A DNA stretch of 64,000 bases, taken from Bacteroidota bacterium (GTDB lineage Bacteria; Bacteroidota; Bacteroidia; Chitinophagales; JADJOU01). This document shows positions 31,146 to 41,188 of this stretch, one piece after another. The notes under the pieces were generated by a model, which was not told the DNA's origin, did no database searches, and saw nothing but the letters and a program-made list of their open reading frames with translations. Both the position numbers and the translations under genes were made by a program. The stretch spans positions 45,528 through 109,527 of the forward strand of contig JADJOU010000014.1 in the NCBI GenBank assembly GCA_016713645.1, in the 5' to 3' direction. Every line of letters starts with the position of its first letter. The stretch's first letter is position 1.

Positions 31146-34041
31146 TTATTTAGTCACGACAATTTTTGATGCATTTGCCCAAAATGAGTGGTAGAATGAA
31201 TAAAATAAACCCCTTCAATTTGAATGTCCAATAAGATGGAATAGCCATTGATAGCATTCAATTCAAATGCTCGAATGGTCTGGCCCAACTCATTCACAAT
31301 GGAATAAATTCCAGCTTCACTAGCCTGAATGGAGAAACTTCCTTGGTTTGGATTAGATAAACCAATCATGGCTGGCTTGAGCTTCACTAATCCTGAAATT
31401 GGAACGCAAGCAGGAGCAGCTGTTCAATCACAATCACTTATATGAGCCATTTGCACTTGGACTATATGTTTGATTTGTCGCCCCTGATATCAGTGAATTT
31501 GTTGTGCATTCATCCATTTGTAATTCGCCCCAGTCTGGGTTGCCGTAATCGTTTTGCCCAAGGTTGTCGTTGCCTTATTCGGCAAAGGGGTCACTGTTAA
31601 GTTCAATGTAACAATAGAATCACACCCCCAAAATGTCGGGAAAGTATCCTTGTATGCCCCTGCTGAATTTCGTTTTATTCCATTCCATAAATACGTTTGA
31701 TTGGCACAGATTGTTTGATTAATTGAAGTTGCTATAATTGGATTGACTTGTAAATTTAAAGTGACGATAGAATCACATCCTAAAAAGCTTGGGAATGTAT
31801 CTTTGTAAGCACCTGCTGTTGTCTGAATGATTCCATTCCATGTATAAGTCTGCCCAGCGCATATTGACGATGAGATTCAACGTGACAATCGAATCGCAAT
31901 TTTGGAAGCTAGGAAGTATCTTTATGCACCAGCTGTTGTTTGCACAATGCCATTCCAGGTATAGGTTTGATTCGAACAAATGGTCTGACTAAATGAAGAT
32001 GTCTTCACTGGATTGACAAATAAATTGACGTCACAATGGAATCGCAATTTAAAAAACTTGGGAAAGTATCCTTGTAAGCACCTGCTGTTGTTTGCGCGAT
32101 GCCATTCCAAGTAAACGATTGGTTAGCGCAAATCGTTTGACTAAATGAATTGGTCTTTACAGGGTTGACTAGCAAATTTAAAGTGACAATTGAATCGCAT
32201 CCTAAAAAGCTTACAAAGGTGTCCTTGTATGCCCCTGATGAATTTTGAGCAATTCCATTCCAAGTATAAGATTGATTGGAGCAAATCGTTTGATTGAATG
32301 AAGAAGTCTTAATAGGATTGACATTTAGATTTAAAGTTACAATAGAATCGCAGCCTAAATAGGAAGGGAAAGTATCTTGGTAAGCGCCTGCTGCATTCTG
32401 TGCTATCCCATTCCAAACATATAATTTATTCGAGCAGATGGTTGCACTAAAGTTAGACGTTTTAATAGGATTGATGGATAGGTTTAATGTGACAATACTA
32501 TCACACCCATATTGGTTTTTAAAGGTATCCAAATATGCCCCGCAGAATTGCGATTGATGCTATTCCATAAGTATGATTTATTGGCGCAAATTATTTGGCT
32601 AAATGAACTAGTTACAAAAGCTGCGCTAATATTGACTTTAATGGTATCAGATTTTGAGCAACTATTTGAATTCGTGACAGTCACAATATAAGTGCCGCTT
32701 GTATTGACTAATAGCGTTTGTGTGATAGGACCAGTATTCCAAGTAAAAGTAGCACCAGCATTCCCCGCATCTAAGGTATAACTGCTGCCGCAAATGGAGG
32801 TGTCCTTGCCTAAATTGACTATCGGTGCAGCGAGTGAAGTCACTACTTTCCCTACGGGAGATGAATCTGCGCAACCATTGGTATTCGTTTTGACCATATT
32901 GTATATACCAGCAGAATTGGCATTATAGGTAGGTGAATTAGCTCCAGGAATTGGCGCACCATTTTTAAACCATTTACTTGAACCACCAGAAGAACCTGTT
33001 AGTAATGCTCGCACCAACACAGACAGTGCTTGGTCCTGTTATGGTCACTAGAGGTAAACTATTGATGTATACATTAAAACTGATGGCAGTATCAATACAT
33101 ACCCCATTTTGGATAAGTACCCTAACTAATTTGCTTCCACTAGCAGTATATTTATGTGCGCGATTGAGTCCATTCACGGTATCAATCTTGCCGTCTCCCC
33201 ATACATAATAAAGGGTTTTGTTTTTGATATTCGCTCCTGCAATTCTAATTGAATCGGTAATGCAAATGGTATCTTTTAAAAGTGCAAATACTGTAGGCAT
33301 AATCAATCCTCTGGCTAAATCAGGATTAGAAATATTCGCGGTGATATTACCCAATGTATCTACTATTTGAAAACCATTGCTCCAATTGGATGTTAAAAAC
33401 GAATCCTTATTCAATATACAGCTCCGGTTATTTGCGCCTGAATTCAAACTCGTCGTATATTGGTGATGGTATATGGTGAACCATTTTTTACTTTTTCAGA
33501 GCGCACCATTATCGGTGAAATGATAAAACATATTTGTTACGGGATGATAGGCAATGGTATGACCACTTCGGCACTCAAGGTCTTTAGAAAGGTCTTATTC
33601 CCATTGGATTTGTCAATGGAATACAACGAATTAGAAAGTCCATTTCCCCGTTACTCCGTATAATTGACCGAATTTGTCAAAGGTTATACATGAAAAATTA
33701 TCTCCTAAGTTGCCTATATAGGTGCAATTAGCTGTAGCTAAATCAATACTCGCCAATATCCTGCCACTCACATTTACATCTGTAACTATAACATAAGATT
33801 TATGTGTACAGGGATCTTGTGCAATCCCGTTCATCCAATCTATATTATATGAAGGCAATGTCGCTGTTAAAACATCTACATTATTAAATGTCCCATCTTC
33901 CGCATTGAATGAGCGCAATTTATCATCATAACTCGCTACGCCATATACCAATGAAATCGGCGGAAAAACCTGTGCTTGAATCTGATGAACAAAAAATGTA
34001 ATCAAGCATAGAGCAATAATTTTAAGTAGAGTGGAGTTCAT
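31146..34041 (-). pseudogene. Third giant T9SS repeat protein, broken by at least seven indels
   Basis: The N-terminus (MNSTLLKIIALCLITFF, DDKLRSFNAEDG, DPCTHKSYVIVTDVN, GDNFSCITFDKFGQLYGVTG) is a clear paralogue of the neighbour at 25109-31006. It is followed by the same ..LYYVWGDGKIDTV segment, a PKD-like domain (SGGSSKWFKNG), about eight 51-residue repeats and a sorting-domain-like C-terminus (NPNQGSFSI). The frame changes near 33640, 33450, 33010, 32540, 32110-32010, 31920 and 31400. At the very end one missing A in the run at about 31162-31167 separates MHQKLS from the expected MHQKIVVTK, whose stop is at 31146-31148. The gene is either decaying beside its intact copy or lies in a badly polished stretch. 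Near-identical repeats make both likely. No terminator was seen. Confidence 0.7.
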
Positions 34042-34289
34042 AGAATGGCGTTTTTACTGTATGAAGAATTATTAAAATTAAACTAAAATTTATATGTACT
34101 GGATTTATTTTATCCAAAGCAAAGTCAATTGCGCCTATTTTACCATTTGGTTGAGACAAAATGGCCGAGTGAATGATATGTGTGCGACAAAATGTCGTAA
34201 AATGTGAAATGTTTTCAAAAAAATTGATTTGGTTTGGCATTTGATAAACAGAAAGTGTAATCAATTAATCACTTTAAATTTATAAAACC
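34042..34289. other. Divergent intergenic region between the T9SS gene and hsp20
   Basis: This 248-base AT-rich spacer must carry promoters for both diverging genes. I find several TTTG tetramers (for example around 34230-34245) but no pair at the spacing expected for the -33/-7 elements, and no CIRCE or HAIR heat-shock inverted repeat. Confidence 0.4.
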
Positions 34290-34718
34290 ATGTTACTTAC
34301 AATCAACCCAAACCAAAAAATCTTCACAGAAATGAACCAAATTATGGATGAATTTTTAAATAATTCTACCAAATTGCAGAACAAAAAAGCACAAATTCCA
34401 GCAGTGAATGTTCAAGAGACTGATGAGAATTTTCACATCGAAGTGCGCATACCTGGCTTTGAAAAAGAGCAAATTAAGGTGAAGGCAGACAAGGGCATTC
34501 TTCAAATACATGCTTCACAATCTGCTGAAAACAAAGAGGATAGTGCTAAATATCACATGAGAGAGTTCTATACAAACACGTATGAGCGCAATTTTACATT
34601 GCCTGAAAATGTCAACCAGGATTTGATCAAAGCGGAGTATAAAAATGGAATTCTTTTCATCAATATTCCTAAAAAAGAAAAGGAAAACCTCTCAATAAAA
34701 GAGATAAATATCCTATAA
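34290..34718 (+). CDS. Hsp20/alpha-crystallin small heat-shock protein
   Basis: This ATP-independent holdase chaperone has 142 residues, the usual size. The alpha-crystallin domain spans about residues 38-135: PAVNVQETDENFHIEVRIPGF at its start, KVKADKGILQIHAS, and the family hallmark AEYKNGILFINIPKKE near residue 125, equal to the A-x-x-x-n-GvL motif. The short C-terminal tail contains IKEINIL rather than a clean IxI motif. It is a single-gene unit: a divergent promoter region lies upstream and a strong terminator 19 bases downstream. Heat or stress regulation is expected from the family but not visible as an operator. Confidence 0.93.
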   Translation: MLLTINPNQKIFTEMNQIMDEFLNNSTKLQNKKAQIPAVNVQETDENFHIEVRIPGFEKEQIKVKADKGILQIHASQSAENKEDSAKYHMREFYTNTYERNFTLPENVNQDLIKAEYKNGILFINIPKKEKENLSIKEINIL

Positions 34719-34736
34719 TTTTCTTTTTGAAAAATT

Positions 34737-34766
34737 AAAAAAGCTGCAATTCGTTGCAGCTTTTTT
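34737..34766 (+). terminator. Rho-independent terminator of hsp20 with TTCG loop
   Basis: A 13-bp perfect stem (34737-34749 with 34754-34766) closes the extra-stable TTCG tetraloop and ends in six T residues. It separates hsp20 from the decarboxylase gene that starts 24 bases later. Confidence 0.92.
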
Positions 34767-34789
34767 AGTTTTGTGGCTTAATTAGTTAC

Positions 34790-36180
34790 ATGAAGAATAA
34801 GTATATTGATATTATTGAGCAGACTCATGAGTGGCCACAATCCGAATTTACTCTAGAAGATGGCGAATTATTGTTCCATGATGTCTATTTGATGGACCTC
34901 ATCAAGCGATATGGAACACCGCTTAAATTGACTTATCTACCTAAAATTTCTTCTCAGATTCAAAAGACCAAAATGTGGTTCAAAGTAGCCATGGTCAAGG
35001 CGAATTACAATGCCAATTACAATTATTGCTATTGCACCAAGAGTTCTCATTTCTCCTTTGTCATCGAAGAGGCATTGAAAAACGATATTCATTTAGAGAC
35101 TTCTTCTGCATTCGATATCAATATCATTGAAAAACTCATCGATAAAGGCGCTTTCAATAAAGACCGACACATCATTTGCAATGGGTTTAAATTGCCTCAA
35201 TACATTGCAAATATTGCGCGCCTCGCCAATAACGGCAATAAAAATATCATCCCCATCTTGGATAATAAAGGGAATTGGCTGATTTGGACGAGGCCATCAG
35301 AAGAAAAATTCAAATAGGCATTCGCATCGCCTCTGAGGAATCTCCTAAATTCGATTTTTATACTTCCCGTCTTGGAATTGGCTATAAGGATATTGTCAAT
35401 TTCTACAATGAATCCATCAAAACCAATCCCAAGTTCGAATTGAAAATGCTCCATTTCTTTATCAATACGGGCGTCTCTGATTCTGCCTATTATTGGAATG
35501 AATTGGCTAAATGCGTCACCGTCTATTGCGAACTCAAAAAGCATTGTCCAACCTTGGATTCCCTCAATATTGGCGGCGGTCTTCCCATCAAAAATTCTCT
35601 CTCTTTTAATTATGACTACGAATACATGATTGAAGAGATCATCTCTCAAATCAAGAGCAGATGCGATGAGATGAATACCAAAGAACCTAATTTGTTTACA
35701 GAGTTTGGTTCGTTTACAGTGGGAGAGAGCGGTGCAGCGATTTATCAAGTCGTAGATCAAAAGCGTCAAAATGATCGCGAGCGCTGGAATATGATTGATA
35801 GCTCTTTTATGACGACACTTCCAGATGCTTGGGCCATCAATAAGAAATTCATCATGCTCGCCATCAATAATTGGGAAAAGGAATATGAGCGCGTATTGTT
35901 AGGTGGGGTAACTTGCGATAGCGATGACTTCTATAATTCTGAAGAGGGCTCCAATGCTATCTATCTGCCGAGATACAATAAAGATGTTCCACAATACATC
36001 GGTTTCTTTCATACGGGTGCCTATCAAGAATCCCTCGCTGGCTATGGCGGTATTCAACATTGCCTCACACCTGCGCCCAAACATATCGTCTTATCGCACA
36101 ACGATCATGGGGAAATCAAATCAAAATTATTCGCGAAAGAGCAGGATTACAAGAGTATGTTGGAAATACTAGGATATTAA
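34790..36180 (+). CDS. speA: Arginine decarboxylase (PLP, fold type III), one frameshift
   Basis: This is a protein of about 463 residues of the alanine-racemase-fold decarboxylase family in the form usual for Bacteroidota arginine decarboxylase, the first step of putrescine/spermidine synthesis via agmatine. The PLP lysine lies in NYCYCTKSSHF (residue ~85). Further signatures are LETSSAFDI, ICNGFK, the HFFINTGVSDSAYY histidine segment, LNIGGGLP, EFGSFTVGESGA and the second active-site Cys in GGVTCDSDDFY near residue 380. The frame breaks at about 35270-35275. One base added near the GGG after DN-K gives an uninterrupted ELADLDEAIRRKIQIGIRIASE. Arginine rather than ornithine or diaminopimelate as substrate is inferred from overall similarity. 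Confidence 0.82.
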
Positions 36181-36925
36181 TTAGCCTTCTAGCTCGCATG
36201 TAGTTAAGTTAAGAGAAGTTGCACATTAATGAATCGAGATTTTTTTCAGTTTTTAGACAAGTCTTCAAAAATGAGCATGAAAATCAAAGCTAAACAAATA
36301 ACTTGAGCTAACGCCTGATGCGCGCGAAGTGGGCCTTTATAAAAATGAATAAAGATCGAGGTAAGGATTTGAGCGTAAGGAGGCATTGAGCAATATAGAG
36401 TTTGCATTGAGAGACGAAACACTTAAAAAAAACTATCGATACCGGCAAACTCCTGATGTTGCGCCAGGGAAAAATCCGCACCGTAGATCTTTTCATTTTT
36501 ATAACAGCCCTTGACTTTTTGCTTACTCTGCTCTGCCTATGCTTGCGCATCCCACTCTTGCGTCAAGGCAAAAAGTGAGTCGCCAAAGGCAAAAAGATTA
36601 TCAAAAATCCAAATTGTATCAGTACAAAAAAATGATTCCTCTTAACATAACGAAATTTTAGTGCAGTGAGCAATCTGAGCTCCCTAGAGGTCGGCATAAT
36701 AATAACTCAATACTGACTCCGCTCATTAGGCGGAGAGATTGCGGCTCGCTGGCCGCAATGACGATCCCGAAGTAACAGCTTCGCTCAATACTAGCTTTGT
36801 TTCAAGGACAAAAAGAAGCTTTATATTTCTTAAATGAGTTCAATAAAAATGTGTCCATACGAAAGGATACGTTGTCGGGACATTCCTACACTTTGCAGGA
36901 ACACGGCGGCAACGATCAACCATTC
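36181..36925. other. Intergenic region of about 745 bases, repeat-bearing, no gene seen
   Basis: It contains copy B of the interspersed repeat (about 36310-36770). The remaining sequence up to the tgt stop codon has no recognisable gene, hairpin with T-run or tRNA. Confidence 0.6.
36310..36770. repeat. Interspersed repeat, copy B
   Basis: It is homologous to copy A (19150-19570) in block order. Its 41-base core at 36560-36600 (GCGTCAAGGCAAAAAGTGAG, then TCGCC.AAGGCAAAAAGATTA) matches copy C at 46050-46090 at 40 of 41 positions. The copy ends with the block CTCGCTGGCCGCAATGAC shared with copy A. Confidence 0.7.
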
Positions 36926-38056
36926 TTAAAGCCTCCTCATAACCACCTCTAGTTTTTCCTTCTTCCATTGAACAAAATTGTTCTGCAATATTTGTTTGCG
37001 TGCCTCTTTAACGAGTGAGAGATAAAAACTCAAATTATTGATGGTGCAGATTTGCATGCCCAATAATTCATTCGAGCGAACTAGATGGCGCAAATAGGCT
37101 TTGCTATGCGTATTTAATATATGCACATGACTTTGATCATCGATGGGAGAGAAGTCTTTTTCCCAGCGCTGATTTTTGATATTGATAATGCCGTGGTTGG
37201 TGAATAAATAACCGTGACGGGCATTTCTAGAGGGCATGACACAGTCAAACATATCGATTCCCAAGCCAATCGCTTCCAAAATATTCGCTGGTGTTCCAAC
37301 GCCCATGAGGTATCGCGGCTTTTCTGATGGCAATTGATCACAGACCAATTCCGTCATCTCATACAATAATTCATCTGGCTCACCAACCGCCAAGCCCCCG
37401 ATGGCATTGCCATGTCGGTCGCAATCTGCGATAAATTTTGCCGATTCAACGCGCAAATCCTTGTATACTGAGCCCTGTACAATGGGAAATAAAAATTGCT
37501 CGTAGCCATATTTGGATGGAGTTGAATCAAATCGGTCGATGCAGCGCTTCAACCAAGAATGGGTGAGCTTTAGTGATTTCTTGGCATAATTGTATTCACA
37601 GGGATAGGGCGTGCATTCGTCAAATGCCATGATGATATCAGCACCAATAGTGCGCTGCGTGTCCATCACATTTTCTGGGGTGAACAAATGTTTTGAACCG
37701 TCGATATGCGATTGAAATTTCACCCCTTCTTGGGTGATTGTTCTTCTATGAGCCAATGAATAGACTTGAAATCCACCGCTATCCGTGAGGATGGGATGAT
37801 TCCAAGTATTGAATTTATGCAATCCTCCCGCTTGTTCGAGGACTTCTAATCCCGGTCTGAGATAGAGATGGTAAGTATTTCCGAGAATGATCGGTGCTTG
37901 AACTGAATTTTCTAGTTCAGCAAAATGCACCCCTTTGACAGTGCCTGCAGTGCCCACTGGCATAAAGATAGGCGTGGGAATATCCCCGTGATCGGTTTTC
38001 ATGGTTCCCGCTCTGGCCTTGGATTGACTGTCTGTATGATGGTGTTGAAAAAACAA
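36926..38056 (-). CDS. tgt: Queuine tRNA-ribosyltransferase Tgt, zinc-ligand residues absent
   Basis: Tgt exchanges the wobble guanine of GUN-anticodon tRNAs for the queuosine precursor preQ1. The 376 residues match the family. PIFMPVGTAGTVKGV opens the core, the general-base Asp is in LTDSGGFQVYS (~residue 90), FDECTPYPC follows, and the nucleophilic Asp is in GIDMFDCVMPSRNARHG (~residue 265). The start appears to be TTG at 38056, giving MFFQHHHTDSQSKARAG; the next in-frame Met lies inside the conserved core. The C-terminal zinc site, normally CxCxxC plus His, reads S-H-V-H-I-L-N before THSKAYLRHL, and TIHNL reads TINNL, so all four ligands are missing. I recall similar loss in other Bacteroidota Tgt proteins but could not check. 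Confidence 0.93.
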   Translation of the reverse strand: MFFQHHHTDSQSKARAGTMKTDHGDIPTPIFMPVGTAGTVKGVHFAELENSVQAPIILGNTYHLYLRPGLEVLEQAGGLHKFNTWNHPILTDSGGFQVYSLAHRRTITQEGVKFQSHIDGSKHLFTPENVMDTQRTIGADIIMAFDECTPYPCEYNYAKKSLKLTHSWLKRCIDRFDSTPSKYGYEQFLFPIVQGSVYKDLRVESAKFIADCDRHGNAIGGLAVGEPDELLYEMTELVCDQLPSEKPRYLMGVGTPANILEAIGLGIDMFDCVMPSRNARHGYLFTNHGIINIKNQRWEKDFSPIDDQSHVHILNTHSKAYLRHLVRSNELLGMQICTINNLSFYLSLVKEARKQILQNNFVQWKKEKLEVVMRRL

Positions 38057-38113
38057 AATAGTGATTTTAAAGTTCGCCTATTTTGTTTGATAAGCGAATA
38101 TTAGATTTATAAA

Positions 38114-38998
38114 TTAAAATGCCATCAAGGCTATCCATGCGTCTTGAATATTATTTCCGCGCAACATCTCTTGTGCAATGCGATGCACTTGATGCGTGCG
38201 CTCGCTTCCTTCAAATTTGGATAAGTATTGATAGGCCTCTTTCTTTTTAAATTCGTCTACCAAAGCTTGTTCAGGCATTTGCTCAATCAAGGCCAACATG
38301 CCCAAATCGTTTCCTGTCAATACATGGCTATTGCGAATACCATCAGGGATGGCATCGACGCCGATACCAAGAACGGTGCGTGGTTGAGGGATTTCAAACA
38401 AATTGGTCTCGTCGAGTTTGGTATAATAGGCACCACCGCATCGAGCCACTTGATGCACTTTCAATGGATCAATCTTGCCGGCAGCATTCAAAATATTCTC
38501 TTTGATATGAAAGCGAACAATCTCGCAGATGAATAAATTGCCTGCTCCTCCTTTATCTCCGAGTTCAATGACTTGATTGACTTTGCATTCAAAACTAGCA
38601 GGACTTTCAGCAACCCTTGGTGGTCTGATGGCTTCGCTGGCAATGGGTGTAAAACCCGTTTTGGTAAATTCATTAACCCCTCTTGGAAATTCACTGCTGG
38701 CAAAGCTCATTTGGTAGATCATGTCATAGTTGACAATATTGATTACTACTTCAGGAATCTCTTTGATATTTTTATATGTGTCTTTCGTTTCGCCTGTTCG
38801 CCCACTTCTATTCGCTGAAAATACCAAGATAGGCGGCGCAGAGCTATACGCATTGAAAAAGCTGAATGGCGCTAAATTGACATGGCCTTCTTTATCTATT
38901 GTACTCGCAAAGGCAATTGGGCGGGGCGCTACAGCACCTAACATATATGCGTGTAATTCAGGAACACTCAAATCCGCTGGATTAAATGATTTATACAT
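38114..38998 (-). CDS. Flavin reductase-like (FMN-binding split-barrel) protein
   Basis: This 294-residue protein has the flavin_reductase-like domain. VAPRPIAFASTIDKEGHVNLAPFSFFNAYSS at residues ~27-57 is the FMN-binding start of the split barrel, followed by PP.LVFS, TKDTYKNI, VVNIV and SEFPRGVNEF. The C-terminal third (DLGMLALIEQMPEQALVDE) is an extension seen in the larger DIM6/NTAB-type members. Such proteins use NAD(P)H-reduced flavin in oxidoreductions; the substrate is unknown. The frame is intact. It lies upstream of tgt on the same strand, with 57 bases between the genes, so the two may be cotranscribed. Confidence 0.8.
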   Translation of the reverse strand: MYKSFNPADLSVPELHAYMLGAVAPRPIAFASTIDKEGHVNLAPFSFFNAYSSAPPILVFSANRSGRTGETKDTYKNIKEIPEVVINIVNYDMIYQMSFASSEFPRGVNEFTKTGFTPIASEAIRPPRVAESPASFECKVNQVIELGDKGGAGNLFICEIVRFHIKENILNAAGKIDPLKVHQVARCGGAYYTKLDETNLFEIPQPRTVLGIGVDAIPDGIRNSHVLTGNDLGMLALIEQMPEQALVDEFKKKEAYQYLSKFEGSERTHQVHRIAQEMLRGNNIQDAWIALMAF

Positions 38999-39071
38999 GG
39001 ATATTTAAAATTGAGTTGCAAAAATAGAGGGAAAATTCAAAACAGGGATTATAGTTTCATTGAATCCATCT

Positions 39072-39124
39072 CCCAGCCCCCAACACCCAACACCCAACAA
39101 CCAACAACCAACAACCAACAACCA
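39072..39124. repeat. Short tandem repeat, (CAACACC/ACAACCA)n
   Basis: Two CAACACC-type units are followed by about four 7-bp ACAACCA units. On the minus strand the tract reads as GGTTGTT repeats. It sits immediately downstream of the minus-strand gene ending at 39129, as the tract at 19682-19724 does for its gene. Confidence 0.8.
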
Positions 39125-39128
39125 CTTT

Positions 39129-39898
39129 TTAGTATTCATCATAATCCGCCTCCGGACTCACATACTTTCCCCCAGAATGGGTTTCAGACTTGATTTGTGA
39201 AGATACATAGCAGTTTCGAATGGCGACGCCGAGTTCATAGAAAGTGGCACTGAGGATGAAATCCTCGTCTAAGGAACAATTGCGACGAGCTTCTAAGATA
39301 ACTTCTTCATCATTGGTGTTGAGGATAAGACCGATAAATTCATTGGTGTATTTCAATTCTGTGATGCGCTTCTTTTCGAGTTTTTCAATGGCCCATAATT
39401 TGCGCTGTGCTTTTACGCTAAAGGCGTAGTACATGGCTGTAATAGGGGAATTAAATGAGGTGAGGGGATTGGTGTATTCATCTAAGCGATGCACATCGCG
39501 AACAGGTGGTCGACGATCTCGCTTCTCGTATTCTGGATTGTAGATGATGGAATTTCTGGCATTGGGCACAGCTCGAATGCGCACAGATCGAAGCTCTCTG
39601 ACTTTATTCTTAAGCACAATCACAGGTGTATCTTTGATTTGAGTCAAATCCAAAACGTGCATTCAAAACCAATAAATCGAATTTGAATTTCATCTTCCGG
39701 AGATGCAGAGATGAGGAAAATCCCTGATGATCTGTCATCGTGCCGATGTTTTTGGTTGAATTGAAAACACTGCAACCAGAGAGGGGGTTTTTGATTGGAA
39801 TGGGCGATTACTTTCCCTAATACTGCAATTTCACCCGCAAATAAATTTGAAGAAAATAGGAGCAGAGAGAAAAGGAGATTATTTATTCTTGTTCGCAC
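39129..39898 (-). CDS. CarboxypepD_reg-like secreted protein, frameshifted
   Basis: The product starts with a signal peptide (MRTRINNLLFSLLLFSSNLFAG). A carboxypeptidase regulatory-like beta-sandwich domain (VLGKVIAHSNQKP, ISASPEDEIQIRFIGFE) spans residues ~27-110, followed by ~140 residues of charged sequence with no recognised domain (PVIVLKNKVRELRSVRIRAVPNARN). The frame changes near 39655, where IGFE joins HVLDLTQIKDTP, and at least once more within 39750-39840, where the expected NSTKNIGTMTD-like strand is out of frame. In this phylum such proteins lie at or in the outer membrane. Here there is no receptor barrel, so the role is unknown. Confidence 0.6.
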
Positions 39899-39916
39899 TG
39901 CTCAAATATACTATTT

Positions 39917-40504
39917 TTGACTATGCTCGATTTTGTTTTTATATTTTTTAACATCGCTTTCAATTCGATCCATGCATGGGATTCGGCAATGTATATGGCC
40001 TTCCAAACTCAATGGAATAGCGCTTGGGCAGATTTTATTTTTCCAATTCTCAGAAATAAATTGACTTGGATTCCCCTATATATTGGGGTGGTAATTTATA
40101 CATACCAAAAGCACAAAGCGCATTTTTTATATCTTGTTATTATCAGCATTGGCTTGATCATCCTGTCCGATAATACTTGTGCGCGATTGTTGAAACCAAT
40201 ATTTGAACGCATTCGCCCATGCGCTGCTACTGAATTATCTCCATATTTTAGGGGCTTGATTCACTGCAGCAATGGATTTAGCATGCCCTCATGTCATGCC
40301 ATGAATCATGCAGCACTTGCCTGTTTCTGGTCCTTGACTATTTTGAAAAAGTTTAGATGGTTCTTGGTGTTGTGGGCTTGAAGTATTGCCTTCAGCCAAG
40401 TCTATGTGGGAGTTCACTATCCCTCCGATGTCTTTGTCGGTTTGATATTCGGCGCCTTTTATGGCTATTTAGCAAAGTTGGTCTATACTAAATACACTAC
40501 TTAA
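39917..40504 (+). CDS. PAP2-family membrane phosphatase with one in-frame TGA
   Basis: This 195-residue integral membrane protein belongs to the PAP2/undecaprenyl-pyrophosphate phosphatase family. The three signature motifs are present: K.IFERIRP (KX6RP) at residues ~93-103, SMPSCHAMNH (the PSGH motif with Cys for Gly) at ~118-127, and SQVYVGVHYPSD (SRX5HX3D with Gln for Arg) at ~159-170. A TGA at 40379-40381 falls between LWA and SIAFSQVYVG and splits the protein before the third motif, but the frame continues unbroken to a TAA at 40502-40504. Likely substrates are isoprenyl or phosphatidyl phosphates. It is convergent with, and overlaps by eight bases, the lipoprotein gene on the other strand. 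Confidence 0.78.
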
Positions 40505-41162
40505 TCACCGCTTTTATCAACTTCAATTCCAATTCTCCCGTGATATGGACGACGCCTATCCCTGCGGCGAAATAAATATTGGATCTAAAATTCGTATCGT
40601 TGGATGTATTGATGCGCGTTTGATATACGTGAATGACATTTTTATATGTAAATGAATCCACTTTATAATCGATGTTTTTTGAAATCATTTGATGAATATA
40701 GGTATCACTGCCATTTACTGCGCCTATCCATCGCTCGCCTATTTTGGCATTGGACTTCAAAATCAAAAGCGGGGTTTTATTGGTGGAGAGAGGTACGATA
40801 GACCAGTAATTAAAGGTGTCTTCGATGCGGTGGTATTCTGAATATTTAGGATTGTAATCATTGTCGTAGACGCGATAGACTTTGCTGTCCATTAGAGTTG
40901 TATCTCTATCCGTGCAGAACAAATTAAACGTAACGCCAAAACCCGATGCATTGCCTGCATAATACCAAGTTGAACCAGTTGTCATGGGCTGGTAATTCAG
41001 CAAGGCGGCAGTATCAATGGGTTTGATGATGGTGTCGACAGGTGGGAGCGTTTTGCTGCAAGAGCTCAAGGTTACAACAGGACTTAGCGCTAGGATATAC
41101 CAAAAATAAATCGTTAGCGCACTTAATGAAAAGTATGTAAAATGTTTTGTACTTTGGCTCAT
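40497..41162 (-). CDS. Predicted lipoprotein of unknown function
   Basis: The 221-residue product has a long hydrophobic N-terminus and a lipobox ending LSSC, so the lipid-modified cysteine would be residue 35. The mature part (YQPMTTGSTWYY, RVYDNDYNPKYSEYHRIED, YFAAGIGVVHITGELELKLI) has a pattern common in Bacteroidota lipoproteins. The phrase TGSTWYY..., with the closing AGIGVVH segment, recurs in uncharacterised family members I recognise only loosely. The frame is intact. Its start lies 26 bases from the AlkB-like gene on the opposite strand, so the promoters overlap. Confidence 0.65.
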   Translation of the reverse strand: MSQSTKHFTYFSLSALTIYFWYILALSPVVTLSSCSKTLPPVDTIIKPIDTAALLNYQPMTTGSTWYYAGNASGFGVTFNLFCTDRDTTLMDSKVYRVYDNDYNPKYSEYHRIEDTFNYWSIVPLSTNKTPLLILKSNAKIGERWIGAVNGSDTYIHQMISKNIDYKVDSFTYKNVIHVYQTRINTSNDTNFRSNIYFAAGIGVVHITGELELKLIKAVIK

Positions 41163-41188
41163 TCTTTTTTTTAGTAAAAGTAATAGGA

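Noticed and set aside
34042..34264. Frame of ~80 codons in the hsp20/T9SS divergent spacer
   Set aside because: It lies in the divergent promoter region, overlaps the start of the neighbouring gene and shows no domain.
36308..36550. Minus-strand frame of 80 codons in repeat copy B
   Set aside because: It is partly parallel to a frame in copy A (IAQCLL), but frameshifted and rich in Arg/Ile/Phe of unlikely composition. Treated as noncoding.
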